This document shows, one piece after another, positions 34,917-45,635 of a DNA stretch of 64,000 nt (positions are counted from its first letter, which is position 1; the number at the start of each line of letters is the position of its first letter). Location: the NCBI GenBank assembly GCA_028274465.1, contig CM051457.1, forward strand, positions 47,834,362-47,898,361, written 5' to 3'. Under the pieces are notes generated by a model that was not told the origin of the DNA, did no database searches, and saw nothing but the letters and a program-made list of their open reading frames with translations. This DNA comes from Plantago ovata. Its lineage: Eukaryota > Streptophyta > Magnoliopsida > Lamiales > Plantaginaceae. A program made the position numbers and the translations under genes.

Positions 34917-35273
34917 TGCTGAAACAGGTATTCAGCAAGCCAAAGTATTCCTGTCTAAAAGACCAAGTCACTGATTTCTTCTAAGAAATGATAAGTCACT
35001 ACATGATTGCTGAAACAGGCATTCGGCAAGTAATTCCTAAAAACGGGTATTTGTTAGGAAACATGACCACTTGCTGAGACAGGCACTCAGTAAGAGAAAG
35101 AACTTAAGGATTGATGAGACGGGTACTCAGACAATCAAAAGATACTGAAACAGGTAGTCAAGTATCAAATGAATTCTCTGAGACGGGAACTCAGAAAAAG
35201 AGCAAAGCTCATCTTTCAGGTTTTACCAAAGGATGTCTCAAGTACAAAAGAATTTACTGATACGGGAAATCAG
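34917..35273 (+). other. Array of seven covarying hairpins after pol (element D)
   Basis: Seven units start 19 nt after the pol stop, at 34917, 35007, 35070, 35109, 35141, 35177 and 35257. The core is CTGAA/G/T, loop ACRGGNA, then the complementary TTCAG/CTCAG/ATCAG. Outer stems differ but still pair: TTGC with GCAA, CTTG with TAAG (one G-T), GATTG with CAATC, GATACT with AGTATC. The fifth core has a mismatch. The loop is the constant part and the stems vary together, which points to selected RNA structure. A carries the same array. Confidence 0.85.
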
Positions 35274-35805
35274 AAATATCTTTTAAACTTAAAGAAAATA
35301 TGAGATATCTAAGTAAGGGGGAACTTTCAGCAAGTATCTAGATTGTTAATTCAAACTCGCTAAAAAGATTCTTGTCTATTTCAGCAAGCAATCTATCCCT
35401 TATTACTCGGTAAAATCAATTTGTGACGTTAAGCTGGCACAGATAAACTCGCAATAATCATGACATGAAATTCAATCGTGGCCATTGATTAAAAGGAGTT
35501 ACTAATCTAACGGGTAACAAAACAAAGAGAGAAAGTGCTCTGACGGTTTTAGTTAGTGGGCCACTACGCATTCAATGCAAAGGCTCAACTAACTCCAATG
35601 TTTCTCTGTTTTACCCTTGCTGAGAGCTCAAATCGATTGAGTTTCTCGCACACCAGAGACACTATATAAAGAAGGAGTTAGAGAAATGACAAAATTCTTT
35701 AACTCACATTTCCTTTCTCTGCAAATTCTAGCCTGAATCTACTGTACCTCCGGTCAAAAAGCAAACTATCTGTTTTCGTACAATCTTTCTTGCTCTATAT
35801 AAGAA
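35274..35805 (+). other. Spacer and leader before ORF2 of element D
   Basis: No gene. A purine run AAGTAAGGGGGAAC at 35311-35324 resembles the main polypurine tract at 41285 and could be an internal one; extra purine tracts are reported for Sireviruses. Before the ORF2 ATG there is a CTATATAAGA at about 35793 and an earlier CTATATAAAG near 35662, either of which might serve as a TATA box for an ORF2 transcript; that is speculation. Confidence 0.55.
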
Positions 35806-37814
35806 ATGGCTCCCAAGAGACAGTTATCTAAGTCCTCAAAATCGTCAAAGGTTGATAGTGCTGAAACACGCACTGCTCCGGTGACTAACACAACGAAAGT
35901 TGTGTTGAAAAACGACCGAATCACTGTAAAACCTATGCCTCCGTCATATCTTGACACTGCAAAGTGTGAGATGTTGATGCAATGAGGAGGGTTTGCAAAA
36001 GAAAAGTACATTAGGTACTTCTATGAACAAGAACTTGATGACCAAAATGAAGAGGCGCTTGAGGTCATCAAGCAGCAAGGCCTCATGAACTTTATCTCTG
36101 CTCGCACTAAGCAAGTGAGTATGATTGATACTATGGAATTCTACAACAATGCAGAAATCCAGTCCCTTAAAGACAGTAATGGAATCACTGAAAAAGTGAT
36201 CCTTACTTATGTTCAGAACACGCAAATTGTCCTGAAATGGACTGATTTAGCGGAAATCTTTCAGATTCCAACCACTGGAACTGAAGATGACGTCACTGCT
36301 ACTGACGAAGAAATAAAAGCTTTCTACAGTGACGTCAGAAATGCAAAAATGAAGAAAGGCGAGATAGCTCCCGTGACTTGGACAAAGCACGTTAAGAGAA
36401 AGCATCTCTGCCATTCACTTGGTCTAGTAGCTCTGCTACTGATAAAAGTTCTTGACTCCCAAGTTGGAGGAATTGACTAAGTAGGCCTGAGAAGATGGCC
36501 ATTGCTGATGCATATCTATGAAAATAAATTGGAACTTAACTGGGCTAAGTACATTTTCAACAGGCTTGTTGATTGTGTCACTAAGTTCAAGGTAAAGGTA
36601 GAAGACAACAAGGTCTCACCTTCCTTTCCAGTTATGTATGGAATCAAGATATGCTATATCCTTGAACATTTCAGGATTCAGCTAAGAAACCCATTGCCAA
36701 TCAAGAAATCTGTGTGCAATGTGGGAAGATCTTTCTACAAGCAGAATGTACCTAAGATTGCTGGAAAGAAAACTAAGAAGACAACAACTGCAAATGTTGT
36801 CAGCACAAGCCAACAAGAAAGGTATACAACAGCTGCAGATGTTACCACTCAGCAACTTAGAGATGAAACTGTTGTTGGTGGTGGTAACACAAATGAAACT
36901 GCTGTAGAAAATCAACAAGGTACGTGTACAACACCTGTTGCTGAAAAGGCAACAATAGATGACTCTGGGAAACTGGAGAAATCTAAAAAGAAAAAGAGGA
37001 AAGCTGATGATGACACTCAAGCAACAAAAGAAAGAAGACAATGGCTTCCCAGTCAGTCCCTAATGTCCAAGACTCCTCAGTCAATTCCCAGACAAATGCT
37101 GAAACGCATTTGCCAGTAGATGTTGCTGAAGTAATTACTGAAGCATATGTCAGCAATGTTGAAGTGTTTGCGGAAGCCTTCAACAATCAACTTAATGTTG
37201 ATAACTCTACTGAGAATAGACCACAAGGCAGTGGAAATGAAATTCCTGCCCAAGTCCCAGATATCTACATTGTAGATATTCCAAATGATCCAACTATGGA
37301 ACCAGCAAGTGACATTGGTGATGATCTGCAAAGAGCGGCACTTGCTGATGCTGCTGAAAAGATGGTTGCTGAACAAGCAATTCATCAAGTTGCTGAGACC
37401 CAGCTTGCTGACGAACCAGTTGCTGAAATAGCAATGGTTCCAGTTCCTGAAGTTGCTGAAACTCAAGAAGCATTATTCAACGACGCATCTCGTGATGCTG
37501 AGAATACTGGCCCAAGTTCACCCAAGACATCAATTGACAAAGTCCAGCTTGTTCTGGAAGATTTAAGCAAACAAATGGAGTTGGAGATTGAAGAATCATC
37601 CAACAAGTCAATTGATCTCTTCATGACAAGCAGTGAGCTTAAAGGTCAAGATGCTTCTGCTCAACTTGTCATTTCAGAGACAAGGGAGATTGCTGAAACC
37701 GCACAGCTTTCTCAGTTAGAGCAAAACCAGAAGTCTGCTGAAGAAATAGTCCAAGAAGCTGAAGAAACTGTTAATGCTGAAAGGACTGAGCCACAACCTG
37801 TCCTTCCTCAGCAG

Positions 37815-37889
37815 GTAGTTAATTCAACCATCAGTAAAACTTCAAATTCTGAAAATTGTTCTTTTGCTAAAATTATTCTCTCTCTACAG
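37815..37889 (+). other. Mini-intron 1 of ORF2 (D), 75 nt
   Basis: CAG then GTAGTTAATTC at the left and TTCTCTCTCTACAG then ACTTCTC at the right. No stop in frame, so both spliced and unspliced RNA stay open. Same length in A. Confidence 0.7.
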
Positions 37890-37958
37890 ACTTCTCAAGA
37901 TGCAAGTCAGATTGTTGCTAAAGCCTCTGCACCAGAACCAACACTCCCTGCTCAGCAG

Positions 37959-38030
37959 GTAGTTAATAATTTTGGTATAAAAACTAAGTTTGACAACTTA
38001 GTACTTGTGTCTAATTTTAATTTATTTCAG
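37959..38030 (+). other. Mini-intron 2 of ORF2 (D), 72 nt
   Basis: CTCAGCAG then GTAGTTAATAATTTTGG, ending TTTTAATTTATTTCAG before GATGAACAA. Open in frame; same length in A. The exon between introns 1 and 2 is 69 nt. Confidence 0.72.
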
Positions 38031-38108
38031 GATGAACAAATGGAGGATGCTACTCCAGCTCCTCATGGAATGGAAATTGTACTACATGAGCTTGCTGACT
38101 CTCAGCAG

Positions 38109-38183
38109 GTAAATCATGTTTCAGATATAAACTCTAAAACAATTCTCCAAACCAATCCTGATCTAAATAAAATTCTTTTTCAG
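38109..38183 (+). other. Mini-intron 3 of ORF2 (D), 75 nt
   Basis: CTCAGCAG then GTAAATCATG, ending AAAATTCTTTTTCAG before GCTCAAAAGG. Open in frame in D; in A the acceptor's TTTTAG makes an in-frame stop. The exon between introns 2 and 3 is 78 nt. Confidence 0.72.
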
Positions 38184-39104
38184 GCTCAAAAGGAGACCAC
38201 TGAAGTGGTACTCATCACTGAAGATCAGCAAGTTAGTTCTGAAGAACTTTACTTGAACTTCAAAAGGACAACTTTGTCAAGAGTTGCTAAGTCTGTCAGC
38301 AACTGGCAAAGGTACAGAAGAATGGATTTCTCAGATCTTCACCTTCATCTCTCAAACGAGAAAAAGAGAACCTCTCTGTTAAAGCTCGAAACATTTGTCC
38401 ATTCCATCCTTCCTGAAGAAATGACATATTCTCAACAAATGAGCTCCAATCTGATCGCTCAAATCAGAGAGAATATGAAGGCCAAATTTAAGAGTGCCTC
38501 TCCAGCTGAACAAGCTGTGATGCTCAAAGGTCTTTTTGTTCCTATGGTGGCTGATCCCCACAAATTAACTAAGGAAGAGGAAGTGACAAGTGTTGCTTTG
38601 TATAAGCACGTGGAGCTAGTCATTCTAACAGATGAAGAAGAAGAAGAGGAAGATGAGAACGTTCCTACTGATCCTAGTGATGATGAAGGGAAAGATTCTA
38701 AGGACAAGAAAGATGGCGATGATGACAATCAAGGTCCAAGTCCTGGTGCTGGTGGATTGAAGTTAACAGTTGCTGAAAATACTCCATCTGACAATCAGCA
38801 AGCTGAACAACAACAATCTCAGCAAGAATCTCAACCTCCTCCTGCTGATGCTGAAAATCAAGCACCTGTGCAAGGTGCTGATACTGAAGAAGAATACGCC
38901 AGAAAAAGGGCTGCCTTGAAAAATAGCAAAAGTCCAGTTTCTGATGCCAAGGTTACTGAAGAAAACCTTGAAGATGAGGATGAAGAAGATGAAGATTACC
39001 AACGAGCTCTACAAAACAGTCTCGTGATCCATGCAAGGCATACGCAGGATCTAGAAATTGGTGAATCTTCAAGACCAAAATCAAAGGAAGTTCCATCCCT
39101 TCCA

Positions 39105-39290
39105 CTTACTACTGGCGAAACTCCAGTTATTGAGTCTCAAACGTTGCCTTCAGCAACTACTCAATTAAAACTAACTACTGGCGAAACTCCAGTAATTGAG
39201 CCACAACCTCAATTGAAACAACTATCTACTGGTGAAACTCCAGTCGTTGAGTCTGAAGCGTTGCCATCAGCAACCACTCAACAAAAAGGA
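39105..39290 (+). repeat. Three-fold TGETPV coding repeat in ORF2 of D
   Basis: Three units encode TTGETPVIES, TTGETPVIEP and STGETPVVES with variable tails. The second unit is shortened compared with A. Confidence 0.8.
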
Positions 39291-41033
39291 AGTGAAGCTA
39301 CTGACAAAGGCTCAAAAGTTGCTCAACTTGATGAATCTGAGGATGATGACGACTTGTCAGAACATGACGATGAACAATCAAAGCAAGACCCAAAAGTCGT
39401 TCAGATTCCTCCTCCTAATTACCTCACTTATGAAGGAGATTCATTAAGAGCCGAGCTGCTTTTACAAGATGATCAGTTTGCTACTGAACTTAAGGCTCAC
39501 TCCTTGACCCCTCATTTAGTGTCGTTCCGAAGAGTTGAGGAGTTTACTCCCAGAATTCTAGCACTAAAGCAAGTCCATGATGCCTGCAAAGCTGAAGATG
39601 AGGCATTGCTTGCTAAGAGCCCACTTGACATTGGAAAAATATTGGCTACAGTGCTGAGACGCACTACAACTTTGACAATAGCTCAGAAAGACATCAGTCT
39701 TTATCACAAGAGCTATGAAGAAGATGTAAGTCAAGCGCTCAAGCTTGCAAAGAATGCTCTCGTCAAGGCTCAGCATATTATGGATAAGAAGGCCGCAACA
39801 GAGAAAAGACATGAAGAGAACATGATGAATAATCAAAAAGAGTTGTCAACAATGAACTCTGACCAACAGGCAATCATCATGAAGTATAACAGTCTCAACA
39901 CTCTTGCTGAAAATTGCAATGAGTTTTACTCTCTGCACATCACTCCGATGTTGCAATCCATGTCTAAGGGGGAAAAGAAGAATACTAGAAAAAGCAATCA
40001 AACCCCTCCTCCTCCCGTTGCTGATGTGCCTTTGCCCATAGAACCGCTTGCTGAAAAAGAGCAAAGTTCTAAAAGGCAAGCAGAATCTGATTTAAATTCA
40101 GCAAGTACCAAAAAGAGAAAAACTGCTGTTGAAACTCAAGATTCCTGTCACACTGAAAGTCATCACAATCTGAATGAAGATGATGATGAAGATGATGACA
40201 ATCAAACAATAGCTCAAGCCATAAGAGCTAGACCCTTAACAGCCGTGACTCCGTCTGGCCATTCAAAGCATTTTTCGTCTGACTCTTCAGCAAGAGATCA
40301 AGACAATGCTAAAACAAGAAGAAGAAGGCAAAGACAGGAAGAGAAAAGGCTGGCCAGCATTGCTATTGGCTCCGGCATTGAATATACAAAGACCAGCAAT
40401 GAGGAAACCACTCAGAATGTAATCAGAAACATTCATGGTTGCTGGATCTTAAAGCTGGAAGACTTGCTGGTAAATGAGTTCTTTCCTACAGCCATATTGA
40501 ATCAAATGTTCAAATGGATTGAACTCAAGGTCCAAAGAAATCAAAGGGAAGAATCCCTCCCAAGAAATGTTGCTGGGAAATGGTTGAATCTAGAGGTCTA
40601 TGTAAGAATAGTTGCCATTGGTAAGACATACAAACAGGAACCAAATCTGATCAAACCACCTGGCATTGCTTACTACTCAGAACCGGTAACAAAGAAACCT
40701 AAGAAGAAACTTGGATTGATTCCTTATGAGTACTTCTATCTCACTGCTAAGGATCAAGAAGAAAATCTTCTCTGGCTAAGAAAGATTCATCCGAAAAGCA
40801 TTTCAGACACACAGCTTCTCCATGCCAGCAATTGGGGCATGCATTTGTGGGTAATTAATTACATGGAAATGAATGCTGAAAAGCATCATCATACTTCCTG
40901 CATAAACGCAAGAATTCTTCAACTACAAGTCCGTAGGCTTCTGGAAAACTACGAAAAGGATTGTGTTGAATTCACTGCACTTGCTGAGAAGAGTGTAAGA
41001 GAGATTTTGAGAAAATCCTCTGAAAGAGCTTAA

Positions 41034-41299
41034 GTCCTTGCAATAGTTTTTGTTAAAGTTTTTGTTTGCTGATTCGGTTTATGTTATCTATGCTTTTTCA
41101 CGTAAACATCTGAATGATAACTATCAGCAATGAATTCTTTTGACTCTTATTGGTTTTTGATTATGCAATCTATTTATGCTTACTGTTTAATTATTCAAGT
41201 ATGCTTGCATTAATCAACTGATTTATTCAACATCCGAAACCTCTAAAAGGGTAACAATTAATTTAGCCATGGATTGCTAACATCAAAAAGGGGGAAATT
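41034..41299 (+). other. 3' untranslated stretch and polypurine tract of element D
   Basis: AT-rich non-coding sequence ends in AAAAAGGGGGAAAT (41285-41298) directly before the 3' LTR, the plus-strand primer. The purine tract has the A-run/G-run form known from Sireviruses. Confidence 0.85.
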
Positions 41300-42948
41300 T
41301 GTTAGGAAACTTGTAATTTTGATGAGCAATTTACCATGCTAAATTAAGGAAAGTCCAGTAACTAGTACTCTTAAGGTCCATAGGATTTTAGAATTTTAAG
41401 GACATTGTAAAAGAGGAACGTTTGCTGATGACTTAGTTAGGTGCTAGATAAGTTATTTCTTTAGCGTATGATGTATTTTATTTTCTGAAAAGAAAATAAC
41501 TTATTGATGCTTAGCTTATGATGTATCTTATTTTCTGAGAAGAAAATAACCTATTGAAGCATTTGCTGAAGATATACTTTGTTTATTATAAACAATTTAT
41601 TGAAGCAAATAGAAACCGCTCAGAATCTTGAAGACTTTTGAAGATCTGAAGACTTGAAGATTTGAAGATCTGAAGACTAGAAGATTGCTGAAGACTGGTA
41701 TCTACAAAGGCACGTGTTGTTCAGAAAGTGGAATGTTCAGCAAACAGCATTGCATAAGTGAAAATCTGAAAGACACAGTAGGTTGTGCTTGCTGAAACGG
41801 AGACTGACCACTTGCTGATAAACATATGTGACCTCTTGCTGAATGTACGTGAATTTTGCGCTCCAATGTTACTGTTTGAATTCTATTCAAATGTGCATTT
41901 AATGCAAAGCTTACACACGAAGGACATGAAGACTAGAAGACAAACAAAGTCGCTGCTGAAAGTACAAAAGCAAGATAGTGACATGTTAAGGAACAAAAGC
42001 CTTAGGATTTGAAATTCAAACGGCTCCTTACTTGCACTATAAATAGAGGTCATCCGGCAAAGAGTTGAAGTGTGTCAACAACGTGATCAAACTCTCACTT
42101 GTGCTTAAAAACTCACAAACCTTCAAACACTCTTACTGCCATTGATCCGTTCCAAGACTTAAAGCTTGAAAAAGCTACTTGTGAAGAAGTAGAACAAACT
42201 CAGCTAAGAAATTAGTTAAGTGTTCTTTCTTTCGAACAAGAACGAGTCTTGACACCAGAAACAACCAAACTTGTTTACTGCAAAGTATTCCAAGTTGTGT
42301 TTCTTAGATTACTTGTTGTAACTGAATAAGTTATAATTAAGTCATCTCACCCCAAAACTCTCTAACTGAAAATACACCCTTTCAGGCGTGATATTCAGGG
42401 GGAACTTAATCGAGCATAGTTTTGCTGATTAAAAGTACCAAGTTTGGTGGAGAACAAGGTTGAGTTCTCTAGTTTAGGTTGGAGACAAAGCAAGTGTGCT
42501 TTGGTTTCTGTTGAATCGCTTTAGATAGGAGATTGTAAGGAACCTCAATCATATCTTAGTGGATTCAGTCCTAGAAAGGACGAAGTGGATTAGTTGAGAG
42601 ATTACGCCACTCTCAGATACCACTATAAAAGTGTTTGTGTGATTTACTTACTGTATTTAGCTTTCAGCAAATTATATCTGTCTGTACACAGTCACTCACC
42701 TCACTTGCTGAAACCTTTACTTGCTGGAAAAGTACTTATTGTTTCAAAGACTTCCGCTCTCTGATTTTAAGTATCAGCAAACCAAGCTACTGTAAAGTAA
42801 CTTACGCTTGCTGAGAAAGTTAAGTATCAGCAAACTCATTACTGAAAAGTAATAAGTACTTGCTGAGAAAGTTTTAAACGACGAAAGTTTGAAAAGACTA
42901 TTCACCCCCCCCCCTCTAGTCTTTTCTTGTTGTTTAAAGGGACCAACA
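41300..42948 (+). repeat. 3' LTR of element D
   Basis: 1,649 bp from TGTTAGGAAAC to CCAACA, with a TATA box TATAAATAG at 42038-42046. I count eleven TGCTGA and four TCAGCA in it. It lacks the Mutator-like insert of the 5' LTR. Confidence 0.93.
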
Positions 42949-42981
42949 ATAGGTGTTAGACACGTAGGTGATTGGCTCTAG
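42949..42981 (+). pseudogene. Last codons of pol of element C
   Basis: After the second ATAGG the frame finishes with GVRHVGDWL and TAG, matching the end of pol in H (GIRHKGDWL). This confirms that D sits in the final codons of C's pol. Confidence 0.88.
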
Positions 42982-42986
42982 GCCAA

Positions 42987-42995
42987 GTGGGAGAT
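42987..42995 (+). other. Polypurine tract of element C
   Basis: GTGGGAGAT lies directly before the 3' LTR, as in Angela/BARE-type elements and in H (TGGGAGAT). Confidence 0.85.
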
Positions 42996-44950
42996 TGAAA
43001 GTATATATGTCCTAGAGACAACCTACGATAGGGACGATATGTACTTGATCACATTCAGTTATTGTTATTTATTTATGTTCATTTATTTATACATTATTAA
43101 ATACAATTGGCATTACATTTTTATGAATACATTATTTGGTTGTTTGAATTATTCGATAAAATGTTCCCAATGACTTAAGGTAATTACCAAGTTAGTGGGA
43201 GCTTGTGTGTCAATAATTAAGTCCTAAAATAAGCCACTAGCTGAAGGTCATTGAGATACGGGATATCAATGATGCGATTGAAGCTAGCATATGTTGCATT
43301 AGATCCTTCGAGGATGTAGTAGGTCTCACTGCTACGAATGAACTTGGTTATTCATGATGAACATATGGACACTTTGGAGAGTGTTGGCATACCCAACCGA
43401 GAAACCATTTGGTAAAGCTATTTAAGTGTCTATGGTAGTATCGGTGTGTAGGGTGATGTTAGTAGTCCTTACACTTGAGGCCAATACTACATCATATGTG
43501 GAATAATGTACTTTGACCATACGCAACGCTTGCACTCTTAAAGTAGGGTAGATACGGCATGCGTTGGGTACATTAGGAAACATATAATGTGAGTGATTGG
43601 GCCAAGATAGGATTCATTCCTCCGTAATAGATACAAGGAGAGAATACTCACTTCTCATATTTAGTGCGATCACAAAATCGGTGGCCACCGTATGTGAATA
43701 TGTCAAAATGGTGTTTGGACATAATTCATAGATCGACTAATAAGATTGAGAGATAATGAATGAAGTTATTAGAATAGACACATAACCATATTCTAGACTC
43801 ATTCGAGTATTCGTGAATGAAGGGACCGTATCATCAAAGTACCTTACGCTACAGGTGGTTTGTTTTCCTCACAAACGTTCCTTGCATATTAATATTGTCT
43901 GATAAATTGTCTAGGAATTTATTATGACCTTAATTAGATTGTTGCTTAATATGCAAGGCCCTATGGGTCACACTTCAAGGTGGTGTTTCTACAAACGAGC
44001 TATGTATATAGGATTAAATATTAATTAGATTAATGTTGAATTACTATATATAAATATAATGGAATTATTACTAATTAGATTAATATTAATTCATTATATA
44101 TATGGAATATATTTTAGAAATATAATTAATTGAATTGAATTGGATTTAATTAATTAATTGAAGACTTGTGCATTTGGACGGAATTTAGAATTAATGACCT
44201 AAAGAAAATGAATTGAAGAAGAAAGAATTGGGTTGGGCCGATTTGGCCCAGCATATGTGGGGCTGGGCCAAGCGGCCCAGCATCACCCAACATCACGTTG
44301 ACAGCTCTTGTCAACGTGATTTGGTTAATTCTTCTTTTAATTTATTTTCTTTTTCTTTTCTTCTTTTAATCTTTGATTTAATTTATCTTTTGATTGAGAT
44401 AATTAAAAGGCTTATTTGTTTGTTAGTCAGTTGATAACTTTTGAAGTCTTTTAGTCAGTAAGATTTACTTGGTAAAATCTTACGTGATTTTCTGAACTAA
44501 CTAACTGACTAAATCAGAAAGAAAGAAAGTCAGTCTTCTATTCTATTCCAACAACACGTAAAATATTCTTCTCTGATAGTCAGAAAGAATAATTTTTCCC
44601 AGTAGCTCAAAAACACAGAAGAACCTCCTAGCGTTCTTGTGGAAACATTGCCCGTGGATACCAAGGTCGAAGGAATTAATCAACCTGTTGATGAGCCATC
44701 TTGGAGATTTTGTTGACGAAGATTTCATCTCTGACGAAGAAGAAATCAACCAGCCGGACGAGGAGATTGCAAGGCTTTGTCTGGAGATTGAGGAATAGCT
44801 ACCCGGTCAATTTGCTTATCTACTGGAGGACACGTAAGTGATTTCTTTCAGTTTAATAAACAGTATAGTCATATCAGTTTTAGTGAGATTAAAAATTTTT
44901 AAACTTCCGCTGCTTAGCCTTAGAGGCAAATTTTCTCACTTTTACTAACA
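42996..44950 (+). repeat. 3' LTR of element C
   Basis: 1,955 bp, the same length as the 5' copy. It keeps the palindrome (near 44292-44320) and the GGGCC block. The acidic 66-codon frame seen in the 5' LTR is broken here by a TAG. Confidence 0.93.
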
Positions 44951-44955
44951 CCACC
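44951..44955. other. Target-site duplication CCACC, right copy (element C)
   Basis: Directly follows the 3' LTR of C; pairs with 12212-12216. Confidence 0.9.
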
Positions 44956-45635
44956 ACCATACCATACTTCTTACCAGCATAGCTTATTGAAGAAGATTCA
45001 AACAAGTCCATGTGCAAGAGTTGTAAAGGTTTTGTAGTTGACGGTACTGCCTTGTTCTTAAAAGAAGATTTGGTTTACTTTCCTTGCTGACATGCATTGC
45101 AAACACCATCCTTCTTGAAAGTAACCTTAGGTAATCTAACTACAAGTGCCTTTTTAGACAGCTTATTCAGTGTCTTGAAGTTTACGTGACTTGTTCGTTT
45201 ATGCCATAACCATGCTTTTTCAGCAAGGCAATCGTGATCTGAGACAAGGCATTTTTCAACAATTGCTGAAGACCAATCTACGGTGTACAAGCCTCCTGAT
45301 CTTCTAGCAACCATAATAACCTTCTTTGTCTCAAAGTCTATAAGTTTACATTCATCACTTTTGATTTTGATGAAGTATCCTTTATCAGCAAATTGACTCA
45401 TGCTGAAAAGGTTAAACTTAAGATTTTTGACATAAAGAACTCCTGAAATGGTAATGCATCCTAACTTCACGTTACCGTAGCCTTTTGTAGAACCAGAGCC
45501 TCCACCAGCAAACCTTATTGTCGGACCTTTAGACCACCGTCTATAGTTTATAAGGTTATTCTTGTTGCCCGTCATGTGCTTTCCACAACCACTGTCAAAG
45601 TGCCAGATTGCATCGTTTGTCTCCGTGGCTGAAGT
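44951..45635 (-). pseudogene. pol of element B, first part (protease and pre-integrase)
   Basis: Begins with the CCACC duplication. The minus strand encodes the protease (FDSGCGKHMTGNKNN, GGGSGSTKGYG) and the pre-integrase region (LWHKRTSH, CNACQQGK), followed by a TAA for Gln at 45075-45077. It continues in 12216-10976 across C. The first codons abut the intron-like segment's acceptor. Confidence 0.9.

Larger units (their letters stand above)
35806..41033 (+). pseudogene. Large downstream ORF2 of element D, about 1,740 codons
   Basis: It starts MAPKRQ and ends SSERA. The first 350 residues are a conserved block shared with A and F (PMPPSYLDTAKC, FQIPTTGTE, HSLGLVALL, KICYILEHF). Then come Lys-rich KSKKKKRKADDD (nuclear-signal-like), a long Gln/Glu/Ala-rich region with three mini-introns (37815-38183), a block with LSRVAKSVSNW, an acidic run (EEEEEEDENVP), a TGETPV repeat, a helical segment with coiled-coil character (39540-39960) and a conserved C-terminal domain (from about 40430: GCWILKLEDLLVNEFFPTA). 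I see no signal peptide or membrane helix. Breaks: TGA for Trp near 35983, TAA for Gln near 36478, a frameshift near 37020; from 37041 the frame is open for 1,330 codons. Function unknown. Confidence 0.85.
20469..42948 (+). mobile_element. SIRE-like element D, full length, split by E and a Mutator-like element
   Basis: D is a complete copy of the A/B family: 5' LTR, primer site, gag, intron-like segment, pol, hairpin spacer, ORF2, purine tract, 3' LTR. It is flanked by ATAGG at 20464-20468 and 42949-42953. Without E and the Mutator-like insert it would be about 15.6 kb. I count 14 substitutions between the two LTRs over about 1,640 bp, so it is a recent insertion. Confidence 0.92.
12217..44950 (+). 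mobile_element. Angela/BARE-like Ty1/copia element C, split by element D
   Basis: C has two LTRs of 1,955 bp, an initiator tRNA-Met primer site, a leader of about 2 kb, a fused gag-pol and a purine tract GTGGGAGAT before the 3' LTR. LTR size, purine tract and pol sequence fit the Angela/BARE group of copia elements, but I assign this by pattern only. Element D sits in the last codons of pol. I count roughly 28 differences between the two LTRs. Confidence 0.88.

Noticed and set aside
35806-37119. Calling the downstream ORF an envelope gene
   Set aside because: No signal peptide, membrane helix or fusion motif is visible; only its position matches env-like ORFs of Sireviruses.
38459-38728. Ser-rich minus-strand frame opposite ORF2 of D (and its twin at 814-1062 opposite ORF2 of A)
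   Set aside because: It is the complement of the acidic GAA/GAT-rich coding run; no independent evidence.
42903-42912. C-run near the LTR end as a special signal (also at 23320, 9430, 48227)
   Set aside because: It varies in length between copies as a homopolymer does and is common near plant LTR ends; no structure beyond that.
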